Origin: Silvibacterium dinghuense
GTDB taxonomy: Bacteria; Acidobacteriota; Terriglobia; Terriglobales; Acidobacteriaceae
Direction of reading: 5' to 3'
Length of the DNA: 64,000 nt
Assembly: GCF_004123295.1 (NCBI RefSeq)
Contig: NZ_SDMK01000001.1
Location: forward strand, 2,278,180-2,342,179
In this document: positions 34,098 through 42,525 of the stretch, piece by piece
Layout of the letters: each line of letters begins with the position of its first letter
Numbering within the stretch: position 1 is the stretch's first letter
Notes under the pieces: model-generated
The model's database searches: none
The model's input: the letters and a program-made list of their open reading frames with translations, nothing else
What the model was told of the DNA's origin: nothing
Translations under genes and position numbers: made by a program

Positions 34098-37084
34098 TGC
34101 ATCTGCTCTACGAAGACCTGCCTCATCAACGCGCCGCCATTGATGCCGTCTGTGACCTGTTTCGTGGGCAGGAGATTTCGCGTGCCGAGTTCACCGTCAC
34201 CCTGCCTACCGACCAGCTTGAGCTGACCGGCGTACAGCAATCGGACCTGGGCATTGGCAACCGCGTCAGCAATACGGCCGACGACTATCTCCTGGCGAAC
34301 CTGCGCGAGATACAGCTCCGCAACTCAATCCCGCAGGATGACACTCTCGCGCATGACCGCAATTTCGATGTGGAGATGGAGACGGGTACAGGCAAGACCT
34401 ACGTCTACCTGAGCACTATCTATGAGCTGAACCAGCGATTCGGCTTCACGAAGTTCGTCATCGTGGTTCCTTCGGTCGCGATCAAGGAAGGCGTTGGATC
34501 GACGCTGCGCGATACCGCCGAACACTTCCGGCGCAAGTACAACCAGCTCGCGCATCACTTCGTCTATGACTCGTCCCGTTTGAGTGCGATTCGAGACTTC
34601 GCGACGAGCAAAGACATCGAGATCATGGTGGCAACGGTGCAGTCGCTCTATGGCGGGCGCACTATCTTCAATAACCCGCAGGAAAAGCTTGCTGGTGAGA
34701 AGCCGCTGGACGTTGTAGCCTCTACGAATCCGATCCTGATCGTGGATGAACCGCAGAGCGTCGAAGGCCTGGGAACGGCTGGACGCGAGGCGCTTAAGGC
34801 ACTCAGGCCTTTGGTGACGCTGCGCTACTCGGCGACGCATATTCAGCACCACCATACCGTGTACAAGCTGGATGCGGTGGATGCCTATGAGCAGCGACTG
34901 GTGAAGCAGATTGAGGTGGCCTCACTGCTGAGCGAGAACGACCATAATCGCCCGTACATTAAGCTGCTGCGGATTGAAGCCAAGAAGAACAAGCCCGTGC
35001 GGGCTGAGCTGGAACTCGACTGCGAGCGTGTGAACGGCATTCAGCGTGAGCCTATCTGGGTCTACGCCACCGATCCTCTGGACCAGGCCACAAACCGGAG
35101 TGTCTACGCGGACCATGTAGTCGATAGCATCCGCAAGAAAAGCCGCGATGTCGCCGGTAGTATGGATGCGGTTGAGCTACGTGTGCCCGGCGCAACAGTG
35201 ACGCTGACACCGGAGGAACCGGTCTTCGGCGATGTGGACGAGGGTGCGCTATCGGCAGCCATGATCCGCCGCACCATCAAGGCTCACCTGGATAAAGAAA
35301 AACGCCTACGCCCGCGTGGCATTAAGGTGCTGAGCCTCTTCTTCATCAGACGCGTAGAAGACTATCGCCTGACGGACGGCTCACCTGGCCCTTATGTTGC
35401 TATCTTCGAGCAGGAGTATGCCCGACTGGCACGTCTGCCAGAATATAAACAGCTCTTTGAGGGCGCGGATATGGCCACGGTCGCTCGTGATGTTCACAAC
35501 GGCTACTTCTCCATTGACCGCGAAAAGAAACTGATTACGCCCTTCGAAGGCGAAATCAAACTCAAAGGCGGCAACCAGGACACGCGCGATACCGAGACCT
35601 ACAACCTGATCATGCGGGAAAAGACCCGCCTACTCGATCTGAAGACGCCGCTCAAATTCATTTTCAGCCACTCGGCCTTACGTGAAGGCTGGGACAATCC
35701 GAATGTGTTCCAGATTTGCGCGTTCCGCGAGATGAATCAAGAGCGAGAGCGGCGCCAGACCCTCGGACGTGGCTTGCGGCTTTGCGTGAACCAGCAGGGC
35801 GAACGTATTCGCGGCTTCGAGACGAATACGCTGACCGTTATTGCGAACGAGAGCTACCAGAGTTTTGCCGAAAAGCTACAGAAAGATATTCAGGATGAGA
35901 CCGGCATCCGTTTTGGGATCGTAGACCCGATCGAGTTCGCGACGATCCCGGTGCAAAAGGAAGGCGAATCTGCTGTTGCGCTGGGTAAGGAGTCTTCGCA
36001 AAAGCTCTGGGATTCACTGCGTCAGAGCGGTTACCTCGATAACAACGGCAAGGCCACCGAAGCTCTGAAGAAGGCGTTGGATACCAAGACGCTGCAACTG
36101 CCAACAGAGTTTGAAGCTCAACGAGAGCTGATTGAAGAGCGCCTCAACAAGATTAGCGCTGGCGTAGTCATCCGCAATGCAGATGAACCACGGCCAACGG
36201 TGCGACTCCGCGAGGCTGTCTTGAACAGCGAGGAATTCCGCCAGCTGTGGGATCGTATTCGCACGAAGTCAACGTATCGCGTTCACTTCGATCCTGAGTT
36301 GCTTGTCCAGAACTGTGTTCGTGCGATTCAGAGGGAGGTCATCGCTCCTCCTACGTTCATCACGACTACAACAACGGCGTCCCTCGGCAGGGGCGGCATT
36401 ACAGCCGGAGAAACAGCAACCTCGGTTCCTGAGGTGGTCTCAACCGAACAGCCGTTCTTCCCCGATCTTGTTTCCGAGTTGCAGGACAAGACACAACTCC
36501 TTCGGAGAACGGTCGTACGGATTCTTTCGGAATCGCGCCGCTTACAAGATTTTCGCCGGAACCCCAATGAATTCATCCGTGTCGTCAGCAAAGCGATCAT
36601 CGCGGCGAAGCGTCAGACCTTGGTGGATGGGGTTCAATATCACCGGCTTTCTGATTCCTTCTATGCGCAGGAGCTGTTCCTTCACCAGGAGCTCACCGGC
36701 TATTTGGCAAATCTTGTGCCATCCAAACGCTCGCTTTACGAAGAGACCGTATGTGACTCGAATGTCGAACGGACCTTTGTTGAAGAGTTGGAGCGCAGCG
36801 AAGGAGTCAAGCTCTACGTGAAGCTTCCGGGTTGGTTCGTCGTACCCACTCCCTTAGGTGGTTACAACCCGGACTGGGCGGTATTGCTCTCTCGTGATGG
36901 CGAAGAACGCCTGTACTTCGTCCTGGAGACGAAGGGAGCCTTTCGCAATCTACGCCCCAAGGAAGAGGCTCAGATTCTTTGCGGCGAACGGCATTTCCAT
37001 GCCGTCGCTGCCGCTGAAAATCCAGCCCGTTTTGAACCAATTCGCGAGCTCAAGGACCTCTACACAAAGATCGTTGGCGGATAA
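34097..37084 (+). CDS. Type III-like restriction subunit Res (DEAD-like helicase and PD-(D/E)XK nuclease)
   Basis: The 995-aa product starts with a GTG overlapping the rhuM stop by one base. The N-terminal SF2 helicase has Walker A METGTGKT (94-101), Walker B DEPQ (217-220), the SATH motif and a C-terminal lobe with LREGWDNPNVFQICAFR and RRQTLGRGLRL. The C-terminal nuclease domain shows D926 in NPDWAV and E944-T-K946 in VLETKG, the expected PD-(D/E)XK spacing. With Mod it should form an ATP-dependent type III-like restriction complex. It is the last gene of the seven-gene operon and converges on a phosphoesterase gene 38 bp away. Confidence 0.92.
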   Translation: MHLLYEDLPHQRAAIDAVCDLFRGQEISRAEFTVTLPTDQLELTGVQQSDLGIGNRVSNTADDYLLANLREIQLRNSIPQDDTLAHDRNFDVEMETGTGKTYVYLSTIYELNQRFGFTKFVIVVPSVAIKEGVGSTLRDTAEHFRRKYNQLAHHFVYDSSRLSAIRDFATSKDIEIMVATVQSLYGGRTIFNNPQEKLAGEKPLDVVASTNPILIVDEPQSVEGLGTAGREALKALRPLVTLRYSATHIQHHHTVYKLDAVDAYEQRLVKQIEVASLLSENDHNRPYIKLLRIEAKKNKPVRAELELDCERVNGIQREPIWVYATDPLDQATNRSVYADHVVDSIRKKSRDVAGSMDAVELRVPGATVTLTPEEPVFGDVDEGALSAAMIRRTIKAHLDKEKRLRPRGIKVLSLFFIRRVEDYRLTDGSPGPYVAIFEQEYARLARLPEYKQLFEGADMATVARDVHNGYFSIDREKKLITPFEGEIKLKGGNQDTRDTETYNLIMREKTRLLDLKTPLKFIFSHSALREGWDNPNVFQICAFREMNQERERRQTLGRGLRLCVNQQGERIRGFETNTLTVIANESYQSFAEKLQKDIQDETGIRFGIVDPIEFATIPVQKEGESAVALGKESSQKLWDSLRQSGYLDNNGKATEALKKALDTKTLQLPTEFEAQRELIEERLNKISAGVVIRNADEPRPTVRLREAVLNSEEFRQLWDRIRTKSTYRVHFDPELLVQNCVRAIQREVIAPPTFITTTTTASLGRGGITAGETATSVPEVVSTEQPFFPDLVSELQDKTQLLRRTVVRILSESRRLQDFRRNPNEFIRVVSKAIIAAKRQTLVDGVQYHRLSDSFYAQELFLHQELTGYLANLVPSKRSLYEETVCDSNVERTFVEELERSEGVKLYVKLPGWFVVPTPLGGYNPDWAVLLSRDGEERLYFVLETKGAFRNLRPKEEAQILCGERHFHAVAAAENPARFEPIRELKDLYTKIVGG

Positions 37085-37122
37085 GAGATGCCCTTATCGC
37101 TAGTGCTCTCTGTGTGGCGAAT

Positions 37123-37842
37123 TCACCGTATCGAGTTTCTCTCAGGGCCGCGATTAACAATCAAGTCGATTGTCTGGCTCTTATGTGTCAACTCATAACG
37201 CTCGTTGAGAACAGCGGCGTTCACAAATGCGGTGGCTTTAGTCGTTTCCTGCCCATGGCCCCCGTGAATATGCCCAAAGACATGGAGCCGAGGCCTGATC
37301 TGCGAAATGGTCTTCGCAAGCTCCTCGCAGCCCAGATGCGGGCCGAGGATATCGATCTTGTCCAGCGTGCCAAAAGGTGGCCCATGAGTGATAAGAACAT
37401 CCGTGTCCGACGGGATTTTCTTCCAGTAGCGGCGGATCGCAGCGCCGCGGTCCACGTTGAACGCCCAGTTGTGGAAGGTAGGCTGAACCGGGGAGCCCCA
37501 AAACTTGAGGCCAAAAATTTCTGCTCCTGAATTCTCCAGATAGGTTGTGTTGTTCAGCCGACCGCGAGCCATCTCCGGATAGGACTCGAAGAGCAAGTCG
37601 TGATTCCCCGCGATCACAACCTTGTGCGGGTGAGGGAGACTACCAAGCCAGTCGTTGAAATCGACGATCTCATTCAGTCGCTGACCGGACCGCATGAAGT
37701 CTCCAGCGTGGATCAGGATGTCGCCCTCAGGCACCGTCAGTTGGCGGTGCTGCCCATGCGTGTCACTAATGCAAACGATGCGAATTGCTTGCGGACTTAC
37801 CTTTGGATTTTTAATAGGACCGCGCAGCTTAGTCGAAGTCAA
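37123..37842 (-). CDS. Calcineurin-like phosphoesterase
   Basis: The 239-aa product has all five metallophosphoesterase motifs: SDTHG (D27, H29), HAGDF, GNHD, THGPP and GHIHGG. The pattern is closest to the UPF0046/MPPED-type family, which includes cyclic-nucleotide and nucleic-acid phosphodiesterases. The ATG lies within the last codons of the upstream ribbon-helix-helix gene (14-bp overlap), so the two are co-expressed. Being on a defence-rich element, it may act on nucleic acid or a nucleotide signal, but nothing in the sequence shows the substrate. Confidence 0.87.
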   Translation of the reverse strand: MTSTKLRGPIKNPKVSPQAIRIVCISDTHGQHRQLTVPEGDILIHAGDFMRSGQRLNEIVDFNDWLGSLPHPHKVVIAGNHDLLFESYPEMARGRLNNTTYLENSGAEIFGLKFWGSPVQPTFHNWAFNVDRGAAIRRYWKKIPSDTDVLITHGPPFGTLDKIDILGPHLGCEELAKTISQIRPRLHVFGHIHGGHGQETTKATAFVNAAVLNERYELTHKSQTIDLIVNRGPERNSIR

Positions 37843-38278
37843 ACTTTACTCCTAGCTTTTCAAAGTCCCTGATCACGCGGTCGAAATAAGCCGACGGCCG
37901 ATCTGGAATTTCCCTGGCGACGTCATCTTGATATTTCCGATACCTGGTCTTGGCGCGTGCTATCGACGCCTCCATCTCTTCCGGAGCGATCTCAGGTGTG
38001 TAGGTCAGGTACAGCTTCATGAAGATGTTCATGGCTTGGTACTGGACGATAGCAATCTTCTGCATCATGTGAATGTGTTGGCTTTGTTGAAAGAGGAGCT
38101 CGAGGATGCGTTCCTCAGCTTCTTCCAGAGCTTTCGATACCCCGCCGAGGCGACTCTTGCACGCCTCGCGTATGTACGACGATGGAGAACTATAGCCTTC
38201 CTCTTTCGCAGCCTTCTCAACTTCCTCCATAACGCCAGGATCAATGCGTACACTCACAATTTTCTGCTTCTTCGCCAT
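37829..38278 (-). CDS. Ribbon-helix-helix DNA-binding protein
   Basis: The 149-aa product begins with a clear ribbon-helix-helix domain (KIVSVRIDPGVMEEVEKAAKEEGYSSPSSYIREACKSRL minus a few edge residues). A helical extension (about residues 50-149) includes a Met/Gln-rich segment and a charged end. The ATG at 38278 has GAGGTG six bases upstream and is preferred over the in-frame GTG at 38287. It overlaps the phosphoesterase gene downstream. It may be a repressor of the pair, or a plasmid-type protein such as a copy-control or relaxosome factor, because iteron-like repeats lie 200-320 bp upstream. Confidence 0.75.
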   Translation of the reverse strand: MAKKQKIVSVRIDPGVMEEVEKAAKEEGYSSPSSYIREACKSRLGGVSKALEEAEERILELLFQQSQHIHMMQKIAIVQYQAMNIFMKLYLTYTPEIAPEEMEASIARAKTRYRKYQDDVAREIPDRPSAYFDRVIRDFEKLGVKFDFD

Positions 38279-38486
38279 GCTTTTCACCTCAGTCCTGCGT
38301 GTCGAATTGATGTCCTACAAACGTGATACAAGGCGTATAAAGCGCATACGCTGTATCTCGCTGAAGAGCCAGCAGTTAGCCATCGAAAAACCACGTAGTG
38401 TAGGACGTTTCCTTTATGTTCCACTACGGGATTGCTGTGCTGTTTACTGGTGTTGATGGTCAGTGTCTCTTGTTTTGAACAGCAGA

Positions 38487-38601
38487 TTTTGTATGAACTT
38501 TGCTGACTTTTGTATGAATCTTGTTGACTCTTGCAGAAGGCCGATATCTAAAGCAGCGAATTGCATGAAACTTGTATGACTTCTGTATGAAAAAAGTTGA
38601 T
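38487..38601. repeat. Iteron-like direct repeats (four, about 21 bp)
   Basis: There are two tandem pairs with the core TTGTATGAA: 38487-38507 and 38508-38528 (18 of 21 bases identical), then 38559-38580 and 38581-38601 (more diverged). A 30-bp spacer lies between the pairs. The region is AT-rich and lies in the 570-bp gap between the ribbon-helix-helix gene and the replication-initiator-like gene. It may be a plasmid-type origin or an operator array. The rest of the gap (38288-38486, 38602-38848) holds no gene that I can support. Confidence 0.6.
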
Positions 38602-38848
38602 TGCCCGCTGAGGGAATGAAGGACTTTCTGAGAACACGAGGATTCTGCAGGTGCAGAATTTCCGAGCTGTCGAGAGAATGCGCGTTTAGAGCCTCCTGTT
38701 GGCGCTCGTAAAGCGATAGTCAGCTCTTTCCGTGTGCGAGGTCCTGAAAGCGGCAGGAAGGGCCATTCCCGCGCGATGGCGAGTGTCCCGGCATCGTGGC
38801 CGTATCGGCAATCCGTAGAAGTCCGAAGAGAAAACATGGAAGCCTCGC

Positions 38849-40036
38849 TCACGATGGCACTCCTTCCGATGCCTGGCATGCTAGCCACTCCGTGATTTCT
38901 TTCATCTGCCGTTCAGCAGCCAGGCGCTCTTTGTCGGACAAGCTAGTGGAGTCCAGAATTTCTCTGCATCGACTCTGCTCGCGTTCGAACCACGCTCTTG
39001 TCTCAGCTTCGGCTTGTTGCCTATCGGCCTCTTCTTTTTCTCGCTGAGCCTTCTCGGCTGCTCGCTGCTTTCTCAGCTCGACGAGCGCGGATCCCTCGAA
39101 GCACATTGGCACGGCTGTCAAAAGCAGGCCGATCGGATTTCGTATTGAGCGATCACGCATGAGGGCCGGAGCTTTCTCGGCGATGACTGCCTCGATCTCT
39201 TCGACCTGGACGTCCGGACAGTTCGCGAGGCATTTCCTGAAAAGCATTCGGGCAGCTTCTTCGTCGGCATAGGTGTATGCGCTGAAGGAACGAACCAGGC
39301 GTGGAATTGCTTCGGATTCCGTCGTCGTCGTTTTTTCTAAACCTATTCCTAAATACTTCCTATAAGGGGTGGACGTTATGTCCACGGGTCCCGTGGATGG
39401 TATGTCCATGGGTCCCCTGGTCGTTATGTCCCCCGGGGTCGTTATGTCGAGCACTTCGGACGGCTCTATTGGATCTCGTTTTTGGATAAAACGGACCCCC
39501 TTGTCTCGCACCACGTAATGAAGTCCAGCGCGCTCTCTTCTCTCGAGGATCGCCTTGAACGAATAGATTCTGTAGGTGCGACCTTTACTCGCTCGGCAGT
39601 CTTCGTCTCGTATGCAATCGAGAGCCAGCTTTGCCACCAGATTCGACAAGTTTCTCTTTGCGCTCTTGTCACTCATGCCAGTTCTTCGTCCCATCTGTGC
39701 CCACCCACACGCGATGATCTTTGTCTCGGGACTCTCCTGTTGCGCGGCATTCCACAATGTCATGTACAACCGGTGCTCTCCCGGGGAATGCCCATCCTGA
39801 GCAAGGCGACAGCGATGCTCTCTATATGGCCTTGGAGCACCCCTTCGGGAGTTCATCGCCCGAGGCGCTTCTTCGCCCACTGTTGCGGCATGATTCGATT
39901 CGGTCGATTTCGCCGCTCCAATGTCGACGACCATTGCAGGGGATCGAAGGAATGCGAATGCCCCAAGCGTATTCGGCGCCCGTTCGAGGTCTTCCCAGTC
40001 GAGAATGTTGTCTGACTTAGGCCGAGCGCGTGCCAA
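38849..40036 (-). CDS. Replication-initiator-like winged-helix protein
   Basis: The 395-aa product is next to parA in a plasmid-like module. The central part (about 85-175) looks like a winged-helix DNA-binding domain ([13 protein letters not shown], then [20 protein letters not shown] and [13 protein letters not shown]), as in some plasmid initiators. A linker of degenerate short repeats ([20 protein letters not shown]...) follows, then a charged C-terminus with a Glu/Arg-rich coiled coil (about 325-380). The start is uncertain: a TTG at 40036 overlaps parA by 20 bp, and an ATG at 39934 is also possible. The replication role is inferred from context. Confidence 0.6.
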   Translation of the reverse strand: MARARPKSDNILDWEDLERAPNTLGAFAFLRSPAMVVDIGAAKSTESNHAATVGEEAPRAMNSRRGAPRPYREHRCRLAQDGHSPGEHRLYMTLWNAAQQESPETKIIACGWAQMGRRTGMSDKSAKRNLSNLVAKLALDCIRDEDCRASKGRTYRIYSFKAILERRERAGLHYVVRDKGVRFIQKRDPIEPSEVLDITTPGDITTRGPMDIPSTGPVDITSTPYRKYLGIGLEKTTTTESEAIPRLVRSFSAYTYADEEAARMLFRKCLANCPDVQVEEIEAVIAEKAPALMRDRSIRNPIGLLLTAVPMCFEGSALVELRKQRAAEKAQREKEEADRQQAEAETRAWFEREQSRCREILDSTSLSDKERLAAERQMKEITEWLACQASEGVPS

Positions 40037-40814
40037 TGCTGACTACCTCTGCAATGGAAGGTGATTGAAGTAGTTCATTAGCGAGAACCTCATAGTCTTC
40101 AAGCGCCTTGGATTTGGGATCGAAGTCTGCAAGGAACTGACGATTCCGAGCGGCTTTCACAATGGCTTGATCGGTGCGTATTCCGCCGTATACGGGCACG
40201 CCACGCTTCTTTGAGATTGAGGTCAGTGTGTTCAACACCGTTTCAGTGATGGCAAGGCGTCGATCCAGCTTTACCGGCAGCAGACCGGCCACTTGCACGT
40301 TCAACCCTCCGGAGAGCATGCCGTTCAGCATCTCGCCTGCCTGAATGCTTGCTGTGGCCCCTTGCACGCTCAATATGTCCATATCGACCGGGACAAGAAC
40401 GCGTTGGGTATAAACCATCGCACACGTCTGAAAAAGGCTGATAGAAGGAGCTACGTCGATGAGCACTGCGTCGTATTGCTGCTCGTGTTCAGCAAGCATG
40501 TGCTTGAAAATGAATTCTCGAAAAGGCAGGTTCATCGTCGTGGTTTCTGCCTCGGTCGTGTAGCGATTTCCGCAGAGAATATCGAGGCCCCTGATAGCGG
40601 GCACGGTGCATTCCCGAAATGCCATGCGATGAATCAGGAAGTCCGCAAGAAAAGCTGGAGGTCGTAAGCCAAGGACCGCGGCGATTGAGCCTTGCGGGTC
40701 AGCATCGATGAGGAGGACTCTTAGGCCGCGATCTGCCATGCTCCGCGCCAGGCTTATTGCTGTTGTCGTTTTTCCAACACCGCCTCGCTGATTGGACACC
40801 GTGATCCGGATCAT
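40017..40814 (-). CDS. parA: ParA family partition ATPase
   Basis: The 265-aa product has a deviant Walker A at the very N-terminus ([12 protein letters not shown]), Walker A' [11 protein letters not shown] and motif VLIDVAP. In the standard motif K-G-G-V-G-K-T the first residue is the signature lysine, but here it is Arg. ParA proteins segregate plasmids or position cargo by ATP-dependent dimerisation on DNA. No separate parB gene is evident; the downstream initiator-like protein or the upstream HTH protein may take that role. The gene overlaps both neighbours. Confidence 0.9.
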   Translation of the reverse strand: MIRITVSNQRGGVGKTTTAISLARSMADRGLRVLLIDADPQGSIAAVLGLRPPAFLADFLIHRMAFRECTVPAIRGLDILCGNRYTTEAETTTMNLPFREFIFKHMLAEHEQQYDAVLIDVAPSISLFQTCAMVYTQRVLVPVDMDILSVQGATASIQAGEMLNGMLSGGLNVQVAGLLPVKLDRRLAITETVLNTLTSISKKRGVPVYGGIRTDQAIVKAARNRQFLADFDPKSKALEDYEVLANELLQSPSIAEVVSIGTRSA

Positions 40815-41035
40815 TAGAGTTTCTCGGTATCAGAAAGAATCGAGGCAATCTCAGAGGTTCTGAAGTAAACCCGCCTTCCCAGACGAATGCGGGTTCGGTT
40901 CACTCTTTGAGCCCATGGGCTGGGCTGTCTCAGGCTAAGGCGAAGACCGTTTGCCGAGCGAGATAAGACCTGGGCGAGTTCTCTAGGCGTAAGTAGAGGT
41001 CCGAAGCGTTCAATCAATAACTTTTCGATAGTCAT
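40814..41035 (-). CDS. Small HTH protein upstream of parA
   Basis: The 73-aa product has a MerR/AlpA-type helix-turn-helix ([25 protein letters not shown]) and a following basic strand ([22 protein letters not shown]). Such small proteins often precede plasmid parA genes or serve as excisionases. Its stop overlaps the parA start by one base (TAATG). It may regulate the par operon or help excise the element. It diverges from the gene at 41092 across a 56-bp promoter gap. Confidence 0.75.
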   Translation of the reverse strand: MTIEKLLIERFGPLLTPRELAQVLSRSANGLRLSLRQPSPWAQRVNRTRIRLGRRVYFRTSEIASILSDTEKL

Positions 41036-41091
41036 GCGCTGTCCACCCGAAGTAAGGTAAGTTGGTGCAAGTCGAGGGTAGTTAGGGAGAC

Positions 41092-42261
41092 ATGGGTATG
41101 TACCCGCTTAGGTCAGCCGAAAAGGTTAACGCCGATCTCGCCGCACCGCCCAATTACCCCGGTTGCTATCCGCCCGTCACCGAAGCGATCCGAAATCTGT
41201 ATAAGGCCTGGGAAAGCGATCGGCGGTTGCGTCGTCCAGCGTCCATTTTGGCGCAACTGCGCTTATGGATCGACCCCGCGTTGGCAAGCTATAAGGAAGA
41301 GTGTCGTAGCCAAGGCAGAAAAGCTGTCGGTATTCCCCAAAGCCCCACTCGTTATCTCCAGCGAGTGGGATATGAGCGCGCAATAAAGAGAATCCATCGT
41401 GTGCGCGATCTCATGCGCCGGGCAAACAACCCTTTACCGGTCTTCACTCTGGAGCAGCTGTGCGGTCTCGAAGAGCTAGTGATGCCGGATTCCGTTGTAG
41501 ATCAGCAACCGCAGGCGTGGCCCGATTCAGCCGCCGCGGTGCTCGACATGTTGGTTAGGTTGATTGAGACATGCCGGCAGATGAGGCCAAGCAAAAGAGC
41601 GATTCGAGGGGCTTCACTTATGGATGTCACTCGCCGTCGGTGCGATTATTGCGACAGCCTTACTGAGGCGGCGGCTTTTGAAGAATCTGGAATTGTGCCT
41701 CTCCCCCAGCAAGTCAAGCTCGAAACATACATTGGTGAGCTAGAGAAGCGCTCATACTGCCCTCGCAACAGAGCGGTCAAGAAAAGACTTGTACTCAGCC
41801 GCAAGCTATGTTCTGAGCACATGACAGGCGGGCGCACGAAAGGGAGTGCATTAGCTGCGCGTCGAAGACTTGCGCTTAGGGAAACCAGAATCCAGGAGAC
41901 GCTTAAGGAACTGAAATTCTATGACTGCCATCGACGGAAACCTGAAGAGGGCCCCTTGGATGCTGTCCTTGCGTGCTTTTATTCAGACCTGGTCTGGTTC
42001 ATATGCTTCGAAACGAGAGACGAAGAGTTGAGACGATTGGCACGAGAGTTTGTAGATGCTGGCATGAACGAGAGGAAAGCGATCATCGCCTACCTAAAGC
42101 GAAGCGGCCACCCACAAGCAGAGATTGCACGATTTCTTGGCGTGAAGCCTCCGGCGGTATCGAGGGCTCTGAGCACGATCCCGGGCCGATACCTTGCAGC
42201 GGGTATCTCCAATCGGCGATCGCCGCTGACATCTACACTGGCATGTAGAGATGTTGGTTAG
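41092..42261 (+). CDS. Unknown protein with putative zinc-binding site and C-terminal HTH
   Basis: The 389-aa product belongs to no family I recognise. It has C184-x-x-C187 (CDYC), C223 and C240-x-x-H243, which together could form a zinc-ribbon or treble-clef site. Near the C-terminus lies a clear helix-turn-helix (ERKAIIAYLKRSGHPQAEIA then RFLGVKPPAVSRALSTI). Arg-rich helices fill the N-terminal half. An ATG at 41098 has better spacing to AGGGAG than the one at 41092. It is divergent from the HTH-parA operon and could be a plasmid-type regulator or a DNA-processing factor. Confidence 0.6.
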   Translation: MGMYPLRSAEKVNADLAAPPNYPGCYPPVTEAIRNLYKAWESDRRLRRPASILAQLRLWIDPALASYKEECRSQGRKAVGIPQSPTRYLQRVGYERAIKRIHRVRDLMRRANNPLPVFTLEQLCGLEELVMPDSVVDQQPQAWPDSAAAVLDMLVRLIETCRQMRPSKRAIRGASLMDVTRRRCDYCDSLTEAAAFEESGIVPLPQQVKLETYIGELEKRSYCPRNRAVKKRLVLSRKLCSEHMTGGRTKGSALAARRRLALRETRIQETLKELKFYDCHRRKPEEGPLDAVLACFYSDLVWFICFETRDEELRRLAREFVDAGMNERKAIIAYLKRSGHPQAEIARFLGVKPPAVSRALSTIPGRYLAAGISNRRSPLTSTLACRDVG

Positions 42262-42525
42262 TTGCGGAGTGAGAATAGCAGGAAATTCGCACCAATGGAG
42301 CCGGGCGGTGACTCCCAAAAGGGCGTTTATCATCACCTATCTTGAAAGCTTGTAAGACCTCTACAGTTTTGGTTACAAGCGTCTGCTGTTGAACAGCGGC
42401 AATGACAGAACGTGGATGCCGCCGCCATTCGGCTGAGGTTGAGCGCTTGATAACGCGGGGGAACTCTGAACACCTGTCGGGTGTGGTAATGTGATAAACG
42501 TGACAGCGAATAAAAAGCGAATTCC
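42262..42525. other. Intergenic region before the Hachiman genes
   Basis: This 264-bp gap has no ORF that I can support. It holds an 8-bp inverted repeat GCTTGTAA / TTACAAGC (42348-42355 with 42373-42380, 17-base spacer) and a small ACACC...GGTGT hairpin near 42469-42483. One of these may regulate hamA. No convincing promoter hexamers were seen. Confidence 0.35.

Noticed and set aside
26881-37084. Considered as a BREX or DISARM system
   Set aside because: No PglZ, BrxC-type ATPase, DUF1998 or DrmA-type arrangement is present; the Mod/Res pair with a PD-(D/E)XK end fits a type III-like system better.
37114-37530. Plus-strand ORF after res
   Set aside because: It is antisense to the phosphoesterase gene, whose five metal-binding motifs are intact.
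38487-38601. Direct repeats considered as a CRISPR array
   Set aside because: The repeats are adjacent in pairs without unique spacers of constant size, they are diverged, and there are no cas genes nearby.
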